A stretch of DNA of 46,355 bases from Thermus arciformis (lineage in GTDB: Bacteria; Deinococcota; Deinococci; Deinococcales; Thermaceae), in assembly GCF_900102145.1 (NCBI RefSeq), contig NZ_FNBC01000018.1, forward strand, positions 1-46,355, written 5' to 3'. The position numbers were made by a program, and so were the translations under genes. Below, one piece after another: positions 17,393 to 25,237 of this stretch. Position 1 is the first letter of the stretch, and each line of letters opens with the position of its first letter. The notes below the pieces were generated by a model. It saw nothing but the letters and a program-made list of their open reading frames with translations. It had not been told where the DNA came from and did no database searches.

Positions 17393-17974
17393 ATGCGGGT
17401 CCTCATCGCCGACGACCACCCCCTCTTCCGCCTGGGCCTGCGGGCGGGCCTTCAGGCGGAGGGCCTGGAGGTGGTGGCCGAGGCCGCCACGGGGGAAGAG
17501 GCCCTGAACAAGGCCCTGGCCCTGAGGCCGGAGGCCGTCTTGCTGGACCTGCGCATGCCGGGCCTGGACGGGCTCGCCTGCGCCAGGAGGCTCCGGGAGG
17601 CGGGGTACGGGGGGGTTATCGCCCTCCTCACCACCTACCAGGAGCCCGCCCTCCTCCTGGAGGCCGCCAGGGCCGGGGCGGACGCCTACTTCTCCAAGGA
17701 GCTCTCCGCCCCCGAGCTCAAGCGGCGGCTGATGCGGGTCTTGGCCGGGGAGGAGCGCCTAAAGCCCCCAGAGCTTCCCCGCCTCACCCCCCGGGAGGAG
17801 GCGGTGCTAGGGCTCCTCGCCCGGGGGCTTTCCACCAAGGAGATGGCCCGGGCCCTGGCCCTCTCCCCGGACACGGTGAAAGACCACCTGGAAAGCCTCT
17901 ACGGGAAGCTCCAGGCCCGCAACCGGGTGGAGGCCCTGGAAAGGGCCCGGGCCCTGGGCTTTCTGAACCCCTAG
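17393..17974 (+). CDS. NarL/FixJ-family response regulator
   Basis: 193 residues. The receiver domain (1-~118) has the acidic pair D7-D8 (IADDHPLF), the phospho-acceptor Asp in [12 protein letters not shown] (about residue 51), the Thr of LLTTYQ and the Lys of YFSKELS. The C-terminal LuxR-type helix-turn-helix (about 130-185) reads [20 protein letters not shown] and [16 protein letters not shown]. No sensor kinase is nearby, so it is an orphan. It is divergent from sdaAA across only 35 bases. Targets are unknown. Confidence 0.92.
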   Translation: MRVLIADDHPLFRLGLRAGLQAEGLEVVAEAATGEEALNKALALRPEAVLLDLRMPGLDGLACARRLREAGYGGVIALLTTYQEPALLLEAARAGADAYFSKELSAPELKRRLMRVLAGEERLKPPELPRLTPREEAVLGLLARGLSTKEMARALALSPDTVKDHLESLYGKLQARNRVEALERARALGFLNP

Positions 17975-17975
17975 C

Positions 17976-18392
17976 CTACTCCTGGGGGCTTTCCTGGGCG
18001 GCCGCCTTGGCCCTCTCCTGGTCCTGGCCGATGCGCTTGCGGTCGGCGCGAAGCTTGCGGCGGATCTCCCGCTCGGAAAGCTCGCGGATGAAGTAGAGCT
18101 TGGCCCGGCGGGCCCGGCCCCGCTGTACGATCTCCACCTTCTCAATGAGGGGGGAGTTCATGGGGAAGATGCGCTCCACCCCCACCCCGTAGCTCACCTT
18201 GCGCACGGTGAAGCTGGAGTTGTAGCCGTTCCGCTTGATCTTGATGACGATGCCCTCAAAGTTCTGGATGCGGCTCCGGTTGCCTTCCTTCACCCGGTAG
18301 GCCACCCGCACGGTGTCCCCGGGGCGGAACTCCGGCAGGTCGGTGCGGGCGTAGCGGGATTCCACCACCTTAAGCAGCGCTCCTCGGTTCAT
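17976..18392 (-). CDS. rplS: Ribosomal protein bL19
   Basis: Large-subunit protein at the interface with the 30S subunit. The true start is ATG 18392 ([22 protein letters not shown]); the frame is open further but that stretch overlaps trmD. Family hallmarks are [28 protein letters not shown] and [13 protein letters not shown]. 138 residues with a charged Ala/Glu-rich tail. It is last in khpA-rimM-trmD-rplS. A GAGGAGG Shine-Dalgarno and a 16-bp palindrome lie upstream. Confidence 0.96.
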   Translation of the reverse strand: MNRGALLKVVESRYARTDLPEFRPGDTVRVAYRVKEGNRSRIQNFEGIVIKIKRNGYNSSFTVRKVSYGVGVERIFPMNSPLIEKVEIVQRGRARRAKLYFIRELSEREIRRKLRADRKRIGQDQERAKAAAQESPQE

Positions 18393-18412
18393 GCGTGCCT
18401 CCTCTCCCAGAG

Positions 18413-18428
18413 GAACCCTTAAGGGTTC
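18413..18428 (-). promoter_or_regulatory. 16-bp palindrome in the rplS leader
   Basis: GAACCCTTAAGGGTTC is a perfect palindrome about 20 bases before the rplS ATG, between trmD and rplS. It could be a protein operator, an RNA processing site or part of an L19 autoregulatory leader. I cannot tell which. Confidence 0.35.
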
Positions 18429-18447
18429 ATGGGCAACAGCCTTAAGT

Positions 18448-19167
18448 TTAGCCTTCCCGGTCCAGTTCCGCAAGCCAAAGGGCCTCGAGGGCCCCGATCC
18501 TCGCCTCGGAAAGGAGTTCGGGCCTCAGGGCGAGGGTGCGCTTTAGGGCCTCCCTCCTGCGGAAGCGGAGGACCTCCTGGTGGTTCCCGGAAAGGAGCAC
18601 CTCGGGCACCCTAAGCCCCCGGAACTCGGGGGGGCGGGTGTAGTGGGGGAAGTCCAGAAGCCCCCGCACGAAGGAGTCCTCCCGGTGGCTCTGTGGGTCG
18701 CCGATGACCCCGGGGATGAGGCGGGCGGTGGCCTCGAGGACCGCCAAAGCCGCCACCTCCCCCCCCATGAGCACGTAGTCCCCTATGGAAAGCGTCCGGG
18801 TGACGAAGGCCTCCACCCGGGCGTCAAACCCCTCGTAGCGCCCCGCGAGGAGGACCAGGTGCTCCTTCTGGGCCAGCTCCTCGGCCACCTTCTGGGTGAA
18901 GGGCTTCCCCGCCGGGGAAAGGAGGATCACCTCCTCCGCCGGGCCCACCGCCTCCAGGGCGGCCACGGCCACGTCGGCCCGGATCACCATCCCCGCCCCG
19001 CCGCCGTAGGGGGTGTCGTCCACCGCGCGGTGCCGCCCCAGGCCGAAGGCCCTGAGGTCCACCACCTCCACGGAGATGAGCCCCCGCTCCCGGGCCTTCT
19101 TGATGAGGGACTCGGAAAGCCAAGGCGTTATGAGGCCCGGGAAGAGGGTGAGGATGGTGTAGCGCAT
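18448..19167 (-). CDS. trmD: tRNA (guanine37-N1)-methyltransferase TrmD
   Basis: Makes m1G37 next to the anticodon, preventing +1 frameshifts. 239 residues. N-terminal [35 protein letters not shown], the trefoil-knot SAM site [20 protein letters not shown] and [19 protein letters not shown] are all present, as is the C-terminal [18 protein letters not shown]. The ATG overlaps the rimM stop by one base. It lies in the khpA-rimM-trmD-rplS cluster. Confidence 0.96.
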   Translation of the reverse strand: MRYTILTLFPGLITPWLSESLIKKARERGLISVEVVDLRAFGLGRHRAVDDTPYGGGAGMVIRADVAVAALEAVGPAEEVILLSPAGKPFTQKVAEELAQKEHLVLLAGRYEGFDARVEAFVTRTLSIGDYVLMGGEVAALAVLEATARLIPGVIGDPQSHREDSFVRGLLDFPHYTRPPEFRGLRVPEVLLSGNHQEVLRFRRREALKRTLALRPELLSEARIGALEALWLAELDREG

Positions 19168-19655
19168 TAGTCAAAAAGCCCCGGGATGGGCTCCACGTGG
19201 ATGGCCTCCCCTTCCACCCGCACGTAGGGGGCCTGGAGGGGCACCAGGCGCTCCGTCTGGTCGCGAAGCCTCTCCCCCACCCCGCGGATCACCAGCACGT
19301 CCTGGGCCCCGGCGTCCAGGATGTCCACCACCTCCCCCACCTGCTTCCCGCCCACGTAGACGGGAAGGCCTATAAGGGCGAAGTAGTAGTACCGCCCCTC
19401 CTCCAAGGGGGGAAGGTCCTCCACGGAGGCGTAGACCCTGAGGCCCACCAAGGCCTCGGCCAGCTCCCGGGAGGAGACCCCCGCCAGGTGGACCACGAGC
19501 TCCTCCCCCACCCGGTAGAGGTCCTCCACCGCCCGGAAGCCGTGCCCTTCCACATAGACCCGCTCCAGGTGGAGGAGGACGGGCTCCCCCCGGAACTTAA
19601 GCCCGCCCTTCAAGGCGAAGGGCGCCCCGAAGCGGCCGATCTCCACCAGGCGCAT
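19167..19655 (-). CDS. rimM: 16S rRNA processing protein RimM
   Basis: 30S-assembly factor that binds S19 and helps mature the 3' head domain. 162 residues, normal length. The N-terminal barrel contains IGRFGAPFALKGGLKFRGEP. The C-terminal PRC-barrel contains YYYFALIGLPVYVGGKQVGEV, DVLVIRG and the final IHVEPIPGLFD. A TAGAAT-like sequence and GGAGG lie just before ATG 19655. The gap up to khpA is filled by repeat copy E. Confidence 0.94.
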   Translation of the reverse strand: MRLVEIGRFGAPFALKGGLKFRGEPVLLHLERVYVEGHGFRAVEDLYRVGEELVVHLAGVSSRELAEALVGLRVYASVEDLPPLEEGRYYYFALIGLPVYVGGKQVGEVVDILDAGAQDVLVIRGVGERLRDQTERLVPLQAPYVRVEGEAIHVEPIPGLFD

Positions 19656-19665
19656 GCCTCCATTC

Positions 19666-19717
19666 TAAGGGCCCGCACCTTGATTTCGCCACACTTTTGG
19701 GACCCTCGGGGTACTTA
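19666..19717 (-). repeat. Dispersed TA-flanked hairpin element, copy E (internally deleted)
   Basis: Both ends are kept: minus-strand CTAAGTACCCC at the khpA side and, at the rimM side, GTGGCGAAATCAAGGTGC to CTTAG. The hairpin and the central part are missing, leaving 52 bp between the outer TAs (19666-19667 and 19716-19717). It supplies the TAA stop of khpA and fills almost the whole khpA-rimM gap. Confidence 0.75.
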
Positions 19718-19933
19718 GCGCACCTCCACCCCCACCTTGCGCTTGGCGTAGGCCCGCACCAGGGTGCGGATGGCCTCAATCACCCGCCCCCCCTTGCCGA
19801 TGAGGCGGCCCTTGTCCTCGGGGGCCACCTCCACCACGTAAAGGGGGCCCTCCCGGCCCCGCCGCTCCTGGACCCGCACCGCCTCGGGCCGGTCCACCAC
19901 GCTCTTCGCCAGGTACTCCACCAGGTCCTTCAT
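19715..19933 (-). CDS. khpA: KH-domain RNA-binding protein (KhpA)
   Basis: 72 residues forming one KH domain: an N-terminal helix (MKDLVEYLAKSVVD), beta strands around LYVVEVAPED, the GxxG loop in RLIGKGGRVIEAIRTLV, and the final KRKVGVEV. KhpA-type proteins bind many RNAs and act in cell-size and division control or ribosome assembly. It begins the minus cluster with rimM, trmD and rplS. In many bacteria rpsP precedes it; here trpS on the other strand takes that place, so rpsP must be elsewhere. Its TAA stop is part of repeat copy E. Confidence 0.9.
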   Translation of the reverse strand: MKDLVEYLAKSVVDRPEAVRVQERRGREGPLYVVEVAPEDKGRLIGKGGRVIEAIRTLVRAYAKRKVGVEVR

Positions 19934-20001
19934 CCCCTCATCCTACCTAAAGCGCCTGGCGGCGTTGACGCCCCGCCCTCCACCCCCTACCCTGGGAGGT
20001 A

Positions 20002-21015
20002 ATGAAACGGGTCCTCTCCGGCATCCAGCCCTCGGGGGAGATCCACATCGGCAACTACCTGGGGGCCATCAAGCAGTGGGTGGCCATCGGGGAGAAGCTG
20101 GGGCGGGACGCCTTCTTCTGCATCGTGGACTACCACGCCCTCACCAACCCCCTGGCCTACGACCCCTCTACCCTCGCCCGGCGCACCTTTGAGGCCGCCT
20201 TGGTGAACATGGCCGCGGGGCTTGACCCCGAGCGGGTCACCCTCTTCGTCCAGTCCCACGTGCCCGAGCACACCGAGCTCGCCTGGGTCTTCACCACCCT
20301 CACCCCCTTGGGGGACCTCACCCGCATGACCCAGTTCAAGGACAAGGCCAGCAAGCAGGAGACCGTTTGGTCTGGCCTCCTCATGTACCCGGTGCTCCAG
20401 GCGGCGGACATCCTCATCTACAAGGCGGACACCGTCCCCGTGGGGGAGGACCAGGTGCAGCACATTGAGCTCACCCGGGAGATCGCCCGCCGCTTCAACC
20501 ACCTCTTCGGGGAGACCTTCCCCGAACCCCAGGCCCTCTTAAACCCCGAGGCCCCCCGGGTCCCCGGGATTGACGGCAAGGCCAAGATGAGCAAGTCCTT
20601 AGGCAACACTATCGGCCTCCTGGAGCCCGAGGAGAGCATCTGGCAGAAGATCCAGCACCTCCCCGACGACCCCCAGAGGATCCGCCTCTCCGACCCCGGG
20701 GACCCCGAGCGCACCATCGTCTTCACCTACCTCGCCTACTTCGCCCCCAAGGAGGTGGTGGAGGCCCTGAAGGAGGAGTACCGGAAGGCGGGGGTGGGGA
20801 CCTACGTGGTGAAGCGGATCCTCTTTGAGCACCTCATGCGGACCTTGAGGCCCATAAGGGAGCGGGCCGAGGCCCTGAAGAAGGACCCGGACTACGTGAT
20901 GGACGCCCTCCTGGAAGGCGCCAAGCGGGCGCGGGCCGTGGCCCAGGCCACCATGGAGGAGGTGCGGGAGAAGGTGGGGCTTCTCCTGCCCAAGGGGCAC
21001 CCGGTCCTCCGGTGA
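20002..21015 (+). CDS. trpS: Tryptophanyl-tRNA synthetase
   Basis: Class I synthetase charging tRNA-Trp. 337 residues. The HIGH-type motif is in SGEIHIGNYLG (about residues 11-21) and the KMSKS loop is KAKMSKSLGNT (about 193-203). Specificity segments PVLQAADILIYKAD and PVGEDQVQHIELTR are present. Shine-Dalgarno GGGAGGT before ATG 20002. The last four bases (GTGA) overlap scpA. Confidence 0.97.
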   Translation: MKRVLSGIQPSGEIHIGNYLGAIKQWVAIGEKLGRDAFFCIVDYHALTNPLAYDPSTLARRTFEAALVNMAAGLDPERVTLFVQSHVPEHTELAWVFTTLTPLGDLTRMTQFKDKASKQETVWSGLLMYPVLQAADILIYKADTVPVGEDQVQHIELTREIARRFNHLFGETFPEPQALLNPEAPRVPGIDGKAKMSKSLGNTIGLLEPEESIWQKIQHLPDDPQRIRLSDPGDPERTIVFTYLAYFAPKEVVEALKEEYRKAGVGTYVVKRILFEHLMRTLRPIRERAEALKKDPDYVMDALLEGAKRARAVAQATMEEVREKVGLLLPKGHPVLR

Positions 21016-21674
21016 TCCACCTCAGCTTTCCCGGCTTCTCCGGCCCCCTCGAGGCCCTGCGGGAGGCCCTCCGGCGGGGGAAGCTTTCCCCAAAGGAGGT
21101 GCCCGTCCTCCTGGTGGTGGACCAGGCCCTGGCCCAGGTGCCCGAGGACCTTCGGGAGCGGAGCGAACTCCTTCCCCCCCTCGCCGAGCTTCTGGTGCTC
21201 AAGCTCGCCCCGGAAAGGGCCCTCGCCCCCAAAGAGGAAGGGGAGGAGGCCCCCCTGGTCCGGGCCCTTTTGGACCTCTCCGAGACCGTGGCCTTCCTCG
21301 AGGCCCGCCTGCAGCGCCGCGCCCGCCTCCTCCCCGTGCCCCCACCCCCCCTGCCCAAGCCCGCCCTCCGCCTCCCCAAAAAGGCCCTCCTCCAGGCGGC
21401 GAAGCCCTTCCGCAGGGCCCTTCTCCACCTTCCCCGGGAAGGCTTCGGCCTGAAGGAGGCCTGGGAGCGGCTTAGGCACCTCCTCCGGGGCCGGGTGGCC
21501 TTCGGAAGCCTCCCCTTTCGCGCCTGGCCCGAGCGGGCCGTGGCCTTCGCCGCCCTCCTGGAGGCCCACCGCCTGGGGCGGGTGCGGCTTTGGCAGGAGG
21601 CCCCCTTCGCCCCCCTCTACGTGGAGCCCCTGGGGGACCTGGAGGCGCTTGACGAAGGCAAGGGGGTGGCCTAG
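21012..21674 (+). CDS. scpA: Segregation and condensation protein A
   Basis: The kleisin subunit that bridges the Smc heads. 220 residues, near the usual length. The N-terminal Smc-neck-binding helix region reads FPGFSGPLEALREALRRGKL. The middle is Pro-rich and charged. The C-terminal winged helix has AFAALLEAHRLGRVRLWQEA and FAPLYVEP, typical of ScpA. GTG start overlapping the trpS stop. The tRNA-Leu promoter lies in its 3' end. smc itself is about 8 kb upstream in another operon. Confidence 0.9.
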   Translation: MIHLSFPGFSGPLEALREALRRGKLSPKEVPVLLVVDQALAQVPEDLRERSELLPPLAELLVLKLAPERALAPKEEGEEAPLVRALLDLSETVAFLEARLQRRARLLPVPPPPLPKPALRLPKKALLQAAKPFRRALLHLPREGFGLKEAWERLRHLLRGRVAFGSLPFRAWPERAVAFAALLEAHRLGRVRLWQEAPFAPLYVEPLGDLEALDEGKGVA

Positions 21675-21677
21675 AAT
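21649..21677 (+). promoter_or_regulatory. tRNA-Leu(CAG) promoter inside the scpA end
   Basis: TTGACG (21649-21654), 17-nt spacer, TAGAAT (21672-21677); the tRNA begins 14 bases later. A clear consensus-type promoter that reads within the last codons of scpA. Confidence 0.8.
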
Positions 21678-21690
21678 GGGCCTTGCGTCT

Positions 21691-21777
21691 GCCGGGGTGG
21701 CGGAATTGGTAGACGCGCATGATTCAGGGTCATGTGCCCGCAAGGGCGTGCGGGTTCAAGTCCCGCCCCCGGCACCA
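21691..21777 (+). tRNA. tRNA-Leu (anticodon CAG)
   Basis: 87 nt including encoded CCA. Acceptor GCCGGGG pairs with CCCCGGC, anticodon stem CATGA/TCATG with loop TTCAGGG (CAG), a long class II variable arm, and the T arm with GTTCAAGTC. Decodes CUG, the main Leu codon in this genome. Confidence 0.96.
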
Positions 21778-21781
21778 AGGG

Positions 21782-21803
21782 GCCCCGCGAAAGCGGGGCT
21801 TTT
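21782..21803 (+). terminator. tRNA-Leu terminator
   Basis: Stem GCCCCGC/GCGGGGC with GAAA loop (21782-21799), then TTTT. Five bases after the tRNA. Confidence 0.85.
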
Positions 21804-21851
21804 CCCCTTGTCCCCTCCCCTTTCGGGGGGCAAACTGGGCGGGGAGGAGGG

Positions 21852-22160
21852 ATGAAGGCCTACCTCGGCCTCTACACCGCCCGCCTGGAGACCCCCGCGA
21901 GGAGCCTTAAGGAGAAGCGGGCCCTCATCAAGCCCGCCCTGGAGAGGCTTAAGGCCCGCTTCCCCGTCTCCGCCGCCAGGCTCTACGGCCTGGACGCCTG
22001 GGGGTTTGAGGTGGTGGGCTTCAGCGTCTTGGGCAACGACCCCGCCTGGGTGGAGGCGACCCTGCGGGAAGCCGCCCGCTTCCTGGCGCAAAACGGGGGC
22101 TTCCGGGTGGCCTTGGAGGAATACCGCCTCGAGGCCTTTGAGCTGGATGGGCTTCTTTAG
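21852..22160 (+). CDS. DUF503 family protein
   Basis: 102 residues from ATG 21852 (GGAGGAGG just before). The pattern YLGLYTARLETPARSLKEKR, VSAARLYGLDAWGFEVVGFSVLGND and the helix WVEATLREAARFL match the small DUF503 (YlxP-like) family. In other bacteria it often lies near infB/rbfA and is thought, without proof, to have a ribosome-related role. It follows the tRNA-Leu terminator here. Confidence 0.85.
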   Translation: MKAYLGLYTARLETPARSLKEKRALIKPALERLKARFPVSAARLYGLDAWGFEVVGFSVLGNDPAWVEATLREAARFLAQNGGFRVALEEYRLEAFELDGLL

Positions 22161-22218
22161 GGCAGACAGCGGACCCGAAGGCGAAGACACCCACCCCCTC
22201 GTCGGTCAAAAGCTTCAC
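22160..22218 (-). pseudogene. Remnant of a PIN-like (DUF5615-type) toxin start
   Basis: GTG at 22218 overlaps the DUF433 stop (GTGA), the usual arrangement of a DUF433-DUF5615 pair. The first residues, VKLLTDEGV, fit the start of DUF5615 proteins (K-L-L-x-D-E). After about nine codons the frame loses all similarity and soon runs into the DUF503 gene on the other strand. I read this as a toxin deleted down to its first few codons. Confidence 0.45.
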
Positions 22219-22412
22219 GCCCCCAGGGCCTCTGCCGCATAGAGCAAGGCGGCGCGCAGGCCCTCCGGGGTCAGCCGGGGCAGGGCTTCCAGGATGGCCT
22301 CCGGGCTTTCTCCCGCGGCGAGGCGGCGGAGGATCTCCTCCACCGTGATCCGTGTCCCCGCCACCACAGGCTTTCCCCCCATCACCTCAGGGCCCACCAC
22401 GATGAGGTCCAC
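22215..22412 (-). CDS. DUF433 antitoxin-like protein
   Basis: 65 residues, a normal DUF433 (VapB45-like) protein: GPEVMGGKPVVAGTRITVEEILRRL then a helix-turn-helix-like part (GESPEAILEALPRLTPEGLRAALLYAAE). Such proteins pair with a downstream DUF5615 PIN-like toxin, and here only a remnant remains. It lies 19 bases after the thiolase stop on the same strand, so it may be transcribed with it. Confidence 0.85.
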   Translation of the reverse strand: MDLIVVGPEVMGGKPVVAGTRITVEEILRRLAAGESPEAILEALPRLTPEGLRAALLYAAEALGA

Positions 22413-22431
22413 CCCATCCCCCAGGGTACCG

Positions 22432-23622
22432 CTAAACCCTCTCCACCGCCACGGCCACCGACCCCCCGGTGCCGTGGCAGATGGCGGCGAGGCCCCTTTC
22501 CTCCCCCTTGGCCCGGAGGGCGTTCAGGAGGGTGACCAGAATCCGCGCCCCGCTCGCCCCGATGGGGTGGCCCAGGGCCACCGCCCCCCCGAAGACGTTG
22601 AGCCTTTCGTAGGGCACCCCCAGGAGGCGGCTGAAGAGGACGTTGTTCAGGGCGAAGGCCTCGTTGTTTTCAAAGAGGCCGAAGTCGGAAACCCGCATCC
22701 CCAGGCGGTCCAGGAGCTTTTTGGCGGCGGGGATGGGGGCCTCGGGGAAGCGCCAGGGCTCCCCCGCAGCCCAGGCCCCGCCCAACACCTTGGCGATGGG
22801 CCTGAGCCCATGGGCCTTCACCGCCTCCTCCGAGGCGAGGAGAAGGGCCGCCGCCCCGTCGGAGATCTGGCTGGAGTTCCCCGCGGTGAGGACCCCGTCC
22901 GGCCTGAAGGCGGGCCTCAGGGCGGCGAGGCCGTCCGGGGTGGTCTCGGGGCGGATCCCCTCGTCCCGGTCCACCACCACCGGGCCCTTCTTGCCGGGAA
23001 GCTCCAGGGGGGCGATCTCCCAGGCGAACTGCCCCCCTTCCGTGGCCTCCCAGGCCCGCTTGTGGGAGAGGTAAGCGGCCTCGTCCACCTCCTGCCGCGT
23101 CACCCCGTGGTCCCGGGCGAGCCTTTCCGCCTGCTCCCCCATGGCCTCTCCGGTGAAGGGGTCGGAAAGCCCGTCCCGGAGGAGGATGTCCTGGAGGTTT
23201 TCCGGAGCCCCCATGAGGAACTTGTACCCCCACCGGGCCCGGTGGCTGAGGTAAAACCCCGCCTGGCTCATGGACTCCATCCCCCCGGCGAGGACCAGGT
23301 GGGCCTCCCCGGTGCGCAGGAACTGCGCCGCGTTCAAGACGGCCATCATCCCCGAGGCGCAGACCATGTCCACCTGGTACCCGTCCACCTCCTTGGGGAT
23401 GCCCGCCCTTAGGGCGGCCTGCCTCGGCAGAAGCTGCCCGTGCCCGGCCCTGAGGACGTTCCCGAAGACGTAGAGGTCAAGGGCCTTCCCCTCCACCCCC
23501 GCCCGCTCCAGGGCGGCCCGCATGGCGTGGGCCCCGAGCTCCACGGGGCTTAGGTCCTTCAGGGCCCCCCCGAACCTGCCGATGGGGGTCCTGGCCGCGG
23601 CGACGATGTAGACCTCCCGCAT
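22432..23622 (-). CDS. Acetyl-CoA acyltransferase (thiolase)
   Basis: Thiolase II fold, condensing two acetyl-CoA or cleaving 3-ketoacyl-CoA. 396 residues from ATG 23622 (MREVYIVAAARTPIGRFGGAL); an upstream in-frame start would add only an unlikely leader. Nucleophile C88 in DMVCASGMM, catalytic His near 351 in GGAVALGHPIGASG, and the second active Cys near 382, here in CHGTGGS instead of the usual CxGxGxG. The neighbours do not show whether it is degradative or biosynthetic. Confidence 0.92.
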   Translation of the reverse strand: MREVYIVAAARTPIGRFGGALKDLSPVELGAHAMRAALERAGVEGKALDLYVFGNVLRAGHGQLLPRQAALRAGIPKEVDGYQVDMVCASGMMAVLNAAQFLRTGEAHLVLAGGMESMSQAGFYLSHRARWGYKFLMGAPENLQDILLRDGLSDPFTGEAMGEQAERLARDHGVTRQEVDEAAYLSHKRAWEATEGGQFAWEIAPLELPGKKGPVVVDRDEGIRPETTPDGLAALRPAFRPDGVLTAGNSSQISDGAAALLLASEEAVKAHGLRPIAKVLGGAWAAGEPWRFPEAPIPAAKKLLDRLGMRVSDFGLFENNEAFALNNVLFSRLLGVPYERLNVFGGAVALGHPIGASGARILVTLLNALRAKGEERGLAAICHGTGGSVAVAVERV

Positions 23623-23691
23623 GGCCCCATCATACCCCCCCGTTTGGGGGATGCGCACCCGGGGGGCGGACCCCTAAAGTGGTTTAGCGAA

Positions 23692-24159
23692 ATGGCTCCT
23701 TGGGCGAGGCAGGGCTTCAGCGTGCTGGAACTTCTCGTGGTCCTGGCCGTCCTGGGCATCCTGGGCGGTCTTGCCTACACCAACTACAGCGCCGCCTACC
23801 GCCTCGGGGCGGCGGGGGCCGAGCTCAGGACCTTCCTCCTCGCCGCCCGCACCGAGGCCATCCGCAGGGGGACGGGGGTGGCGGTGGTCCCGGAGGGCCG
23901 GGGGCTCCTAAGCTGCGTGGACGAAAACCGAAACCGGGGGTGCGACGCAGGGGAAGCCGTCCTGCGCCGGTTTGACCCAGGAGGGTATGGCGTGGCCCTG
24001 GACCTGAGGAGCGGCTTCTCCCCCGGCCTTCGCTTCAACGCCCTGGGGAGGCCCAACACGGGGGCGCGCCTGGCCCTGCGCCTGGGCGGGCGGACCCTCA
24101 CCCTGTGCGTGGGCATGGGAGGAAGAGCGCGGGAGGTGAGCGGCGATGGGTGCCCGTAA
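23692..24159 (+). CDS. pilA1: Type IV minor prepilin (GspH/FimT-type), PilA1
   Basis: 155 residues from ATG 23692. The leader MAPWARQG is cut before F9; Glu at +5 and the hydrophobic helix FSVLELLVVLAVLGIL follow. Length and the beta-rich C-terminus with Cys pairs (SCVDENRNRGC, TLCVG, DGC) fit a GspH-type minor pilin. It is first in pilA1-pilA2-pilA3-comZ, which in T. thermophilus HB27 is needed for DNA uptake and pilus assembly (known by gene order). It overlaps pilA2 by 14 bases. Confidence 0.88.
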   Translation: MAPWARQGFSVLELLVVLAVLGILGGLAYTNYSAAYRLGAAGAELRTFLLAARTEAIRRGTGVAVVPEGRGLLSCVDENRNRGCDAGEAVLRRFDPGGYGVALDLRSGFSPGLRFNALGRPNTGARLALRLGGRTLTLCVGMGGRAREVSGDGCP

Positions 24160-24517
24160 AGGCTTTACCTTGCTGGAGGTGCTCCTGGCTTTGGGGCTCC
24201 TCGCCGTGGTGGTGCTGGCCTTCGCCTCTCTGCAGGTGACGAGCCTGCGCGGGGGCCGGCAAGGCCGGGAGCTCCAGGCCGTGGTCCGGGAGATGGAAAA
24301 CTTCATGGAAAGACTGAGACAGGACCCCCAGGGCGTCCCCACCCTTTGCAACGGCGCCCTAACTCTCGGGGGCAGGCAGGGCACCTGCACCGCCGTCCCC
24401 TGTGGCGTGGCCCAGGACGGCGGCCTCACCTGCCCCACCTCGGGGGACGCGCGGGCCTTCCAGGTGGTCCTGGAAGTGGAAGGAAAACGGCTGGAAACGG
24501 TGGTGTATCGGCCATGA
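24146..24517 (+). CDS. pilA2: Type IV minor prepilin (PilV/GspI-type), PilA2
   Basis: 123 residues. Leader MGARKG, cut before F7, with E at +5 in FTLLEVLLALGLLAVVVLAF. A short globular part with Cys at CNGAL, TCTAVPC and LTCP. The second gene of the competence pilin cluster; in HB27 PilA2 is reported to interact with ComZ. It overlaps pilA1 by 14 bases, and its TGA overlaps the pilA3 ATG. Confidence 0.87.
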   Translation: MGARKGFTLLEVLLALGLLAVVVLAFASLQVTSLRGGRQGRELQAVVREMENFMERLRQDPQGVPTLCNGALTLGGRQGTCTAVPCGVAQDGGLTCPTSGDARAFQVVLEVEGKRLETVVYRP

Positions 24518-25224
24518 GAAGGCACGGGTTCTCGCTCCTAGAACTCCTGCTGGCCTCCGCCCTCCTGGGGAGCCTCTTCCTGGTGGTGCTGGCCCTGGAA
24601 AACTCCAGCGCCATCCTCAGGGAGCGGGAAAGGGCGAGGGGGCGGCTCGCCGACGAGCTTAGCCTCACCGCCCTTGCCCTGGCCCGGGAGCTTTACACCG
24701 TGGGCTACCGCCTCACGGGCCAGGCCCTGGTCCTAAGCCCAAGCCCCGAGGGGGACGGGCTTACGGGCTGGTTCCTCTGCGAGGCGGGGATGGAGGAGGT
24801 CTGTGGGGAAAGCCTGGGCCAGGTCAGGGGCACGGGCTACGGGGTGAGCCAGGGGGTCTTCCGCTGGGGCGCCTGCACCGGCGAGGGGTGCACGCCCTCG
24901 CCCACCAACCCCGTCTTGGGAGGGGACGAGATCCGGGTAGAGGCCTTCCGGGTGGCCTACCTGGAAGGGGGCACCTGGAGGCGCCAGGCGCAGGCCGTGA
25001 ACCTGAGGGCCGAGGGCGCAACCCCGAAGGTGAGCGCCCTGGCCCTCTACCTCCTGGCCTCCATCCCCGTGCGGGGAGGCGCCCCCGCCTTCACCCCGGG
25101 GAGTACCTTGGACTACCCTCCTGGGCTTTCCCCTGGCCTCCTGGCTCTGCCCCCTGCGGCAGGCGACGGCCGCCTGCGTGCGGAGAAGCTGTGGCTCGTG
25201 CAGACGCCGAACCTGGCGCACTGA
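24514..25224 (+). CDS. pilA3: Type IV minor prepilin (PilW/GspJ-type), PilA3
   Basis: 236 residues from ATG 24514, overlapping the pilA2 stop (ATGA). Leader MRRHG, cut before F6, E at +5 in FSLLELLLASALLGSLFLVV. Larger globular domain with Cys-containing loops (LCEAGMEEVCGE, GACTGEGC). The position between pilA2 and comZ and the size fit PilW-like minor pilins. Confidence 0.87.
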   Translation: MRRHGFSLLELLLASALLGSLFLVVLALENSSAILRERERARGRLADELSLTALALARELYTVGYRLTGQALVLSPSPEGDGLTGWFLCEAGMEEVCGESLGQVRGTGYGVSQGVFRWGACTGEGCTPSPTNPVLGGDEIRVEAFRVAYLEGGTWRRQAQAVNLRAEGATPKVSALALYLLASIPVRGGAPAFTPGSTLDYPPGLSPGLLALPPAAGDGRLRAEKLWLVQTPNLAH

Positions 25225-25237
25225 AAGGAGGTGTGGG

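Noticed and set aside
23660-23695. A sixth copy of the dispersed element before pilA1 (TTTAGCGAAATGG)
   Set aside because: Only a few bases match; the TAAGT edge, hairpin and tail are absent.
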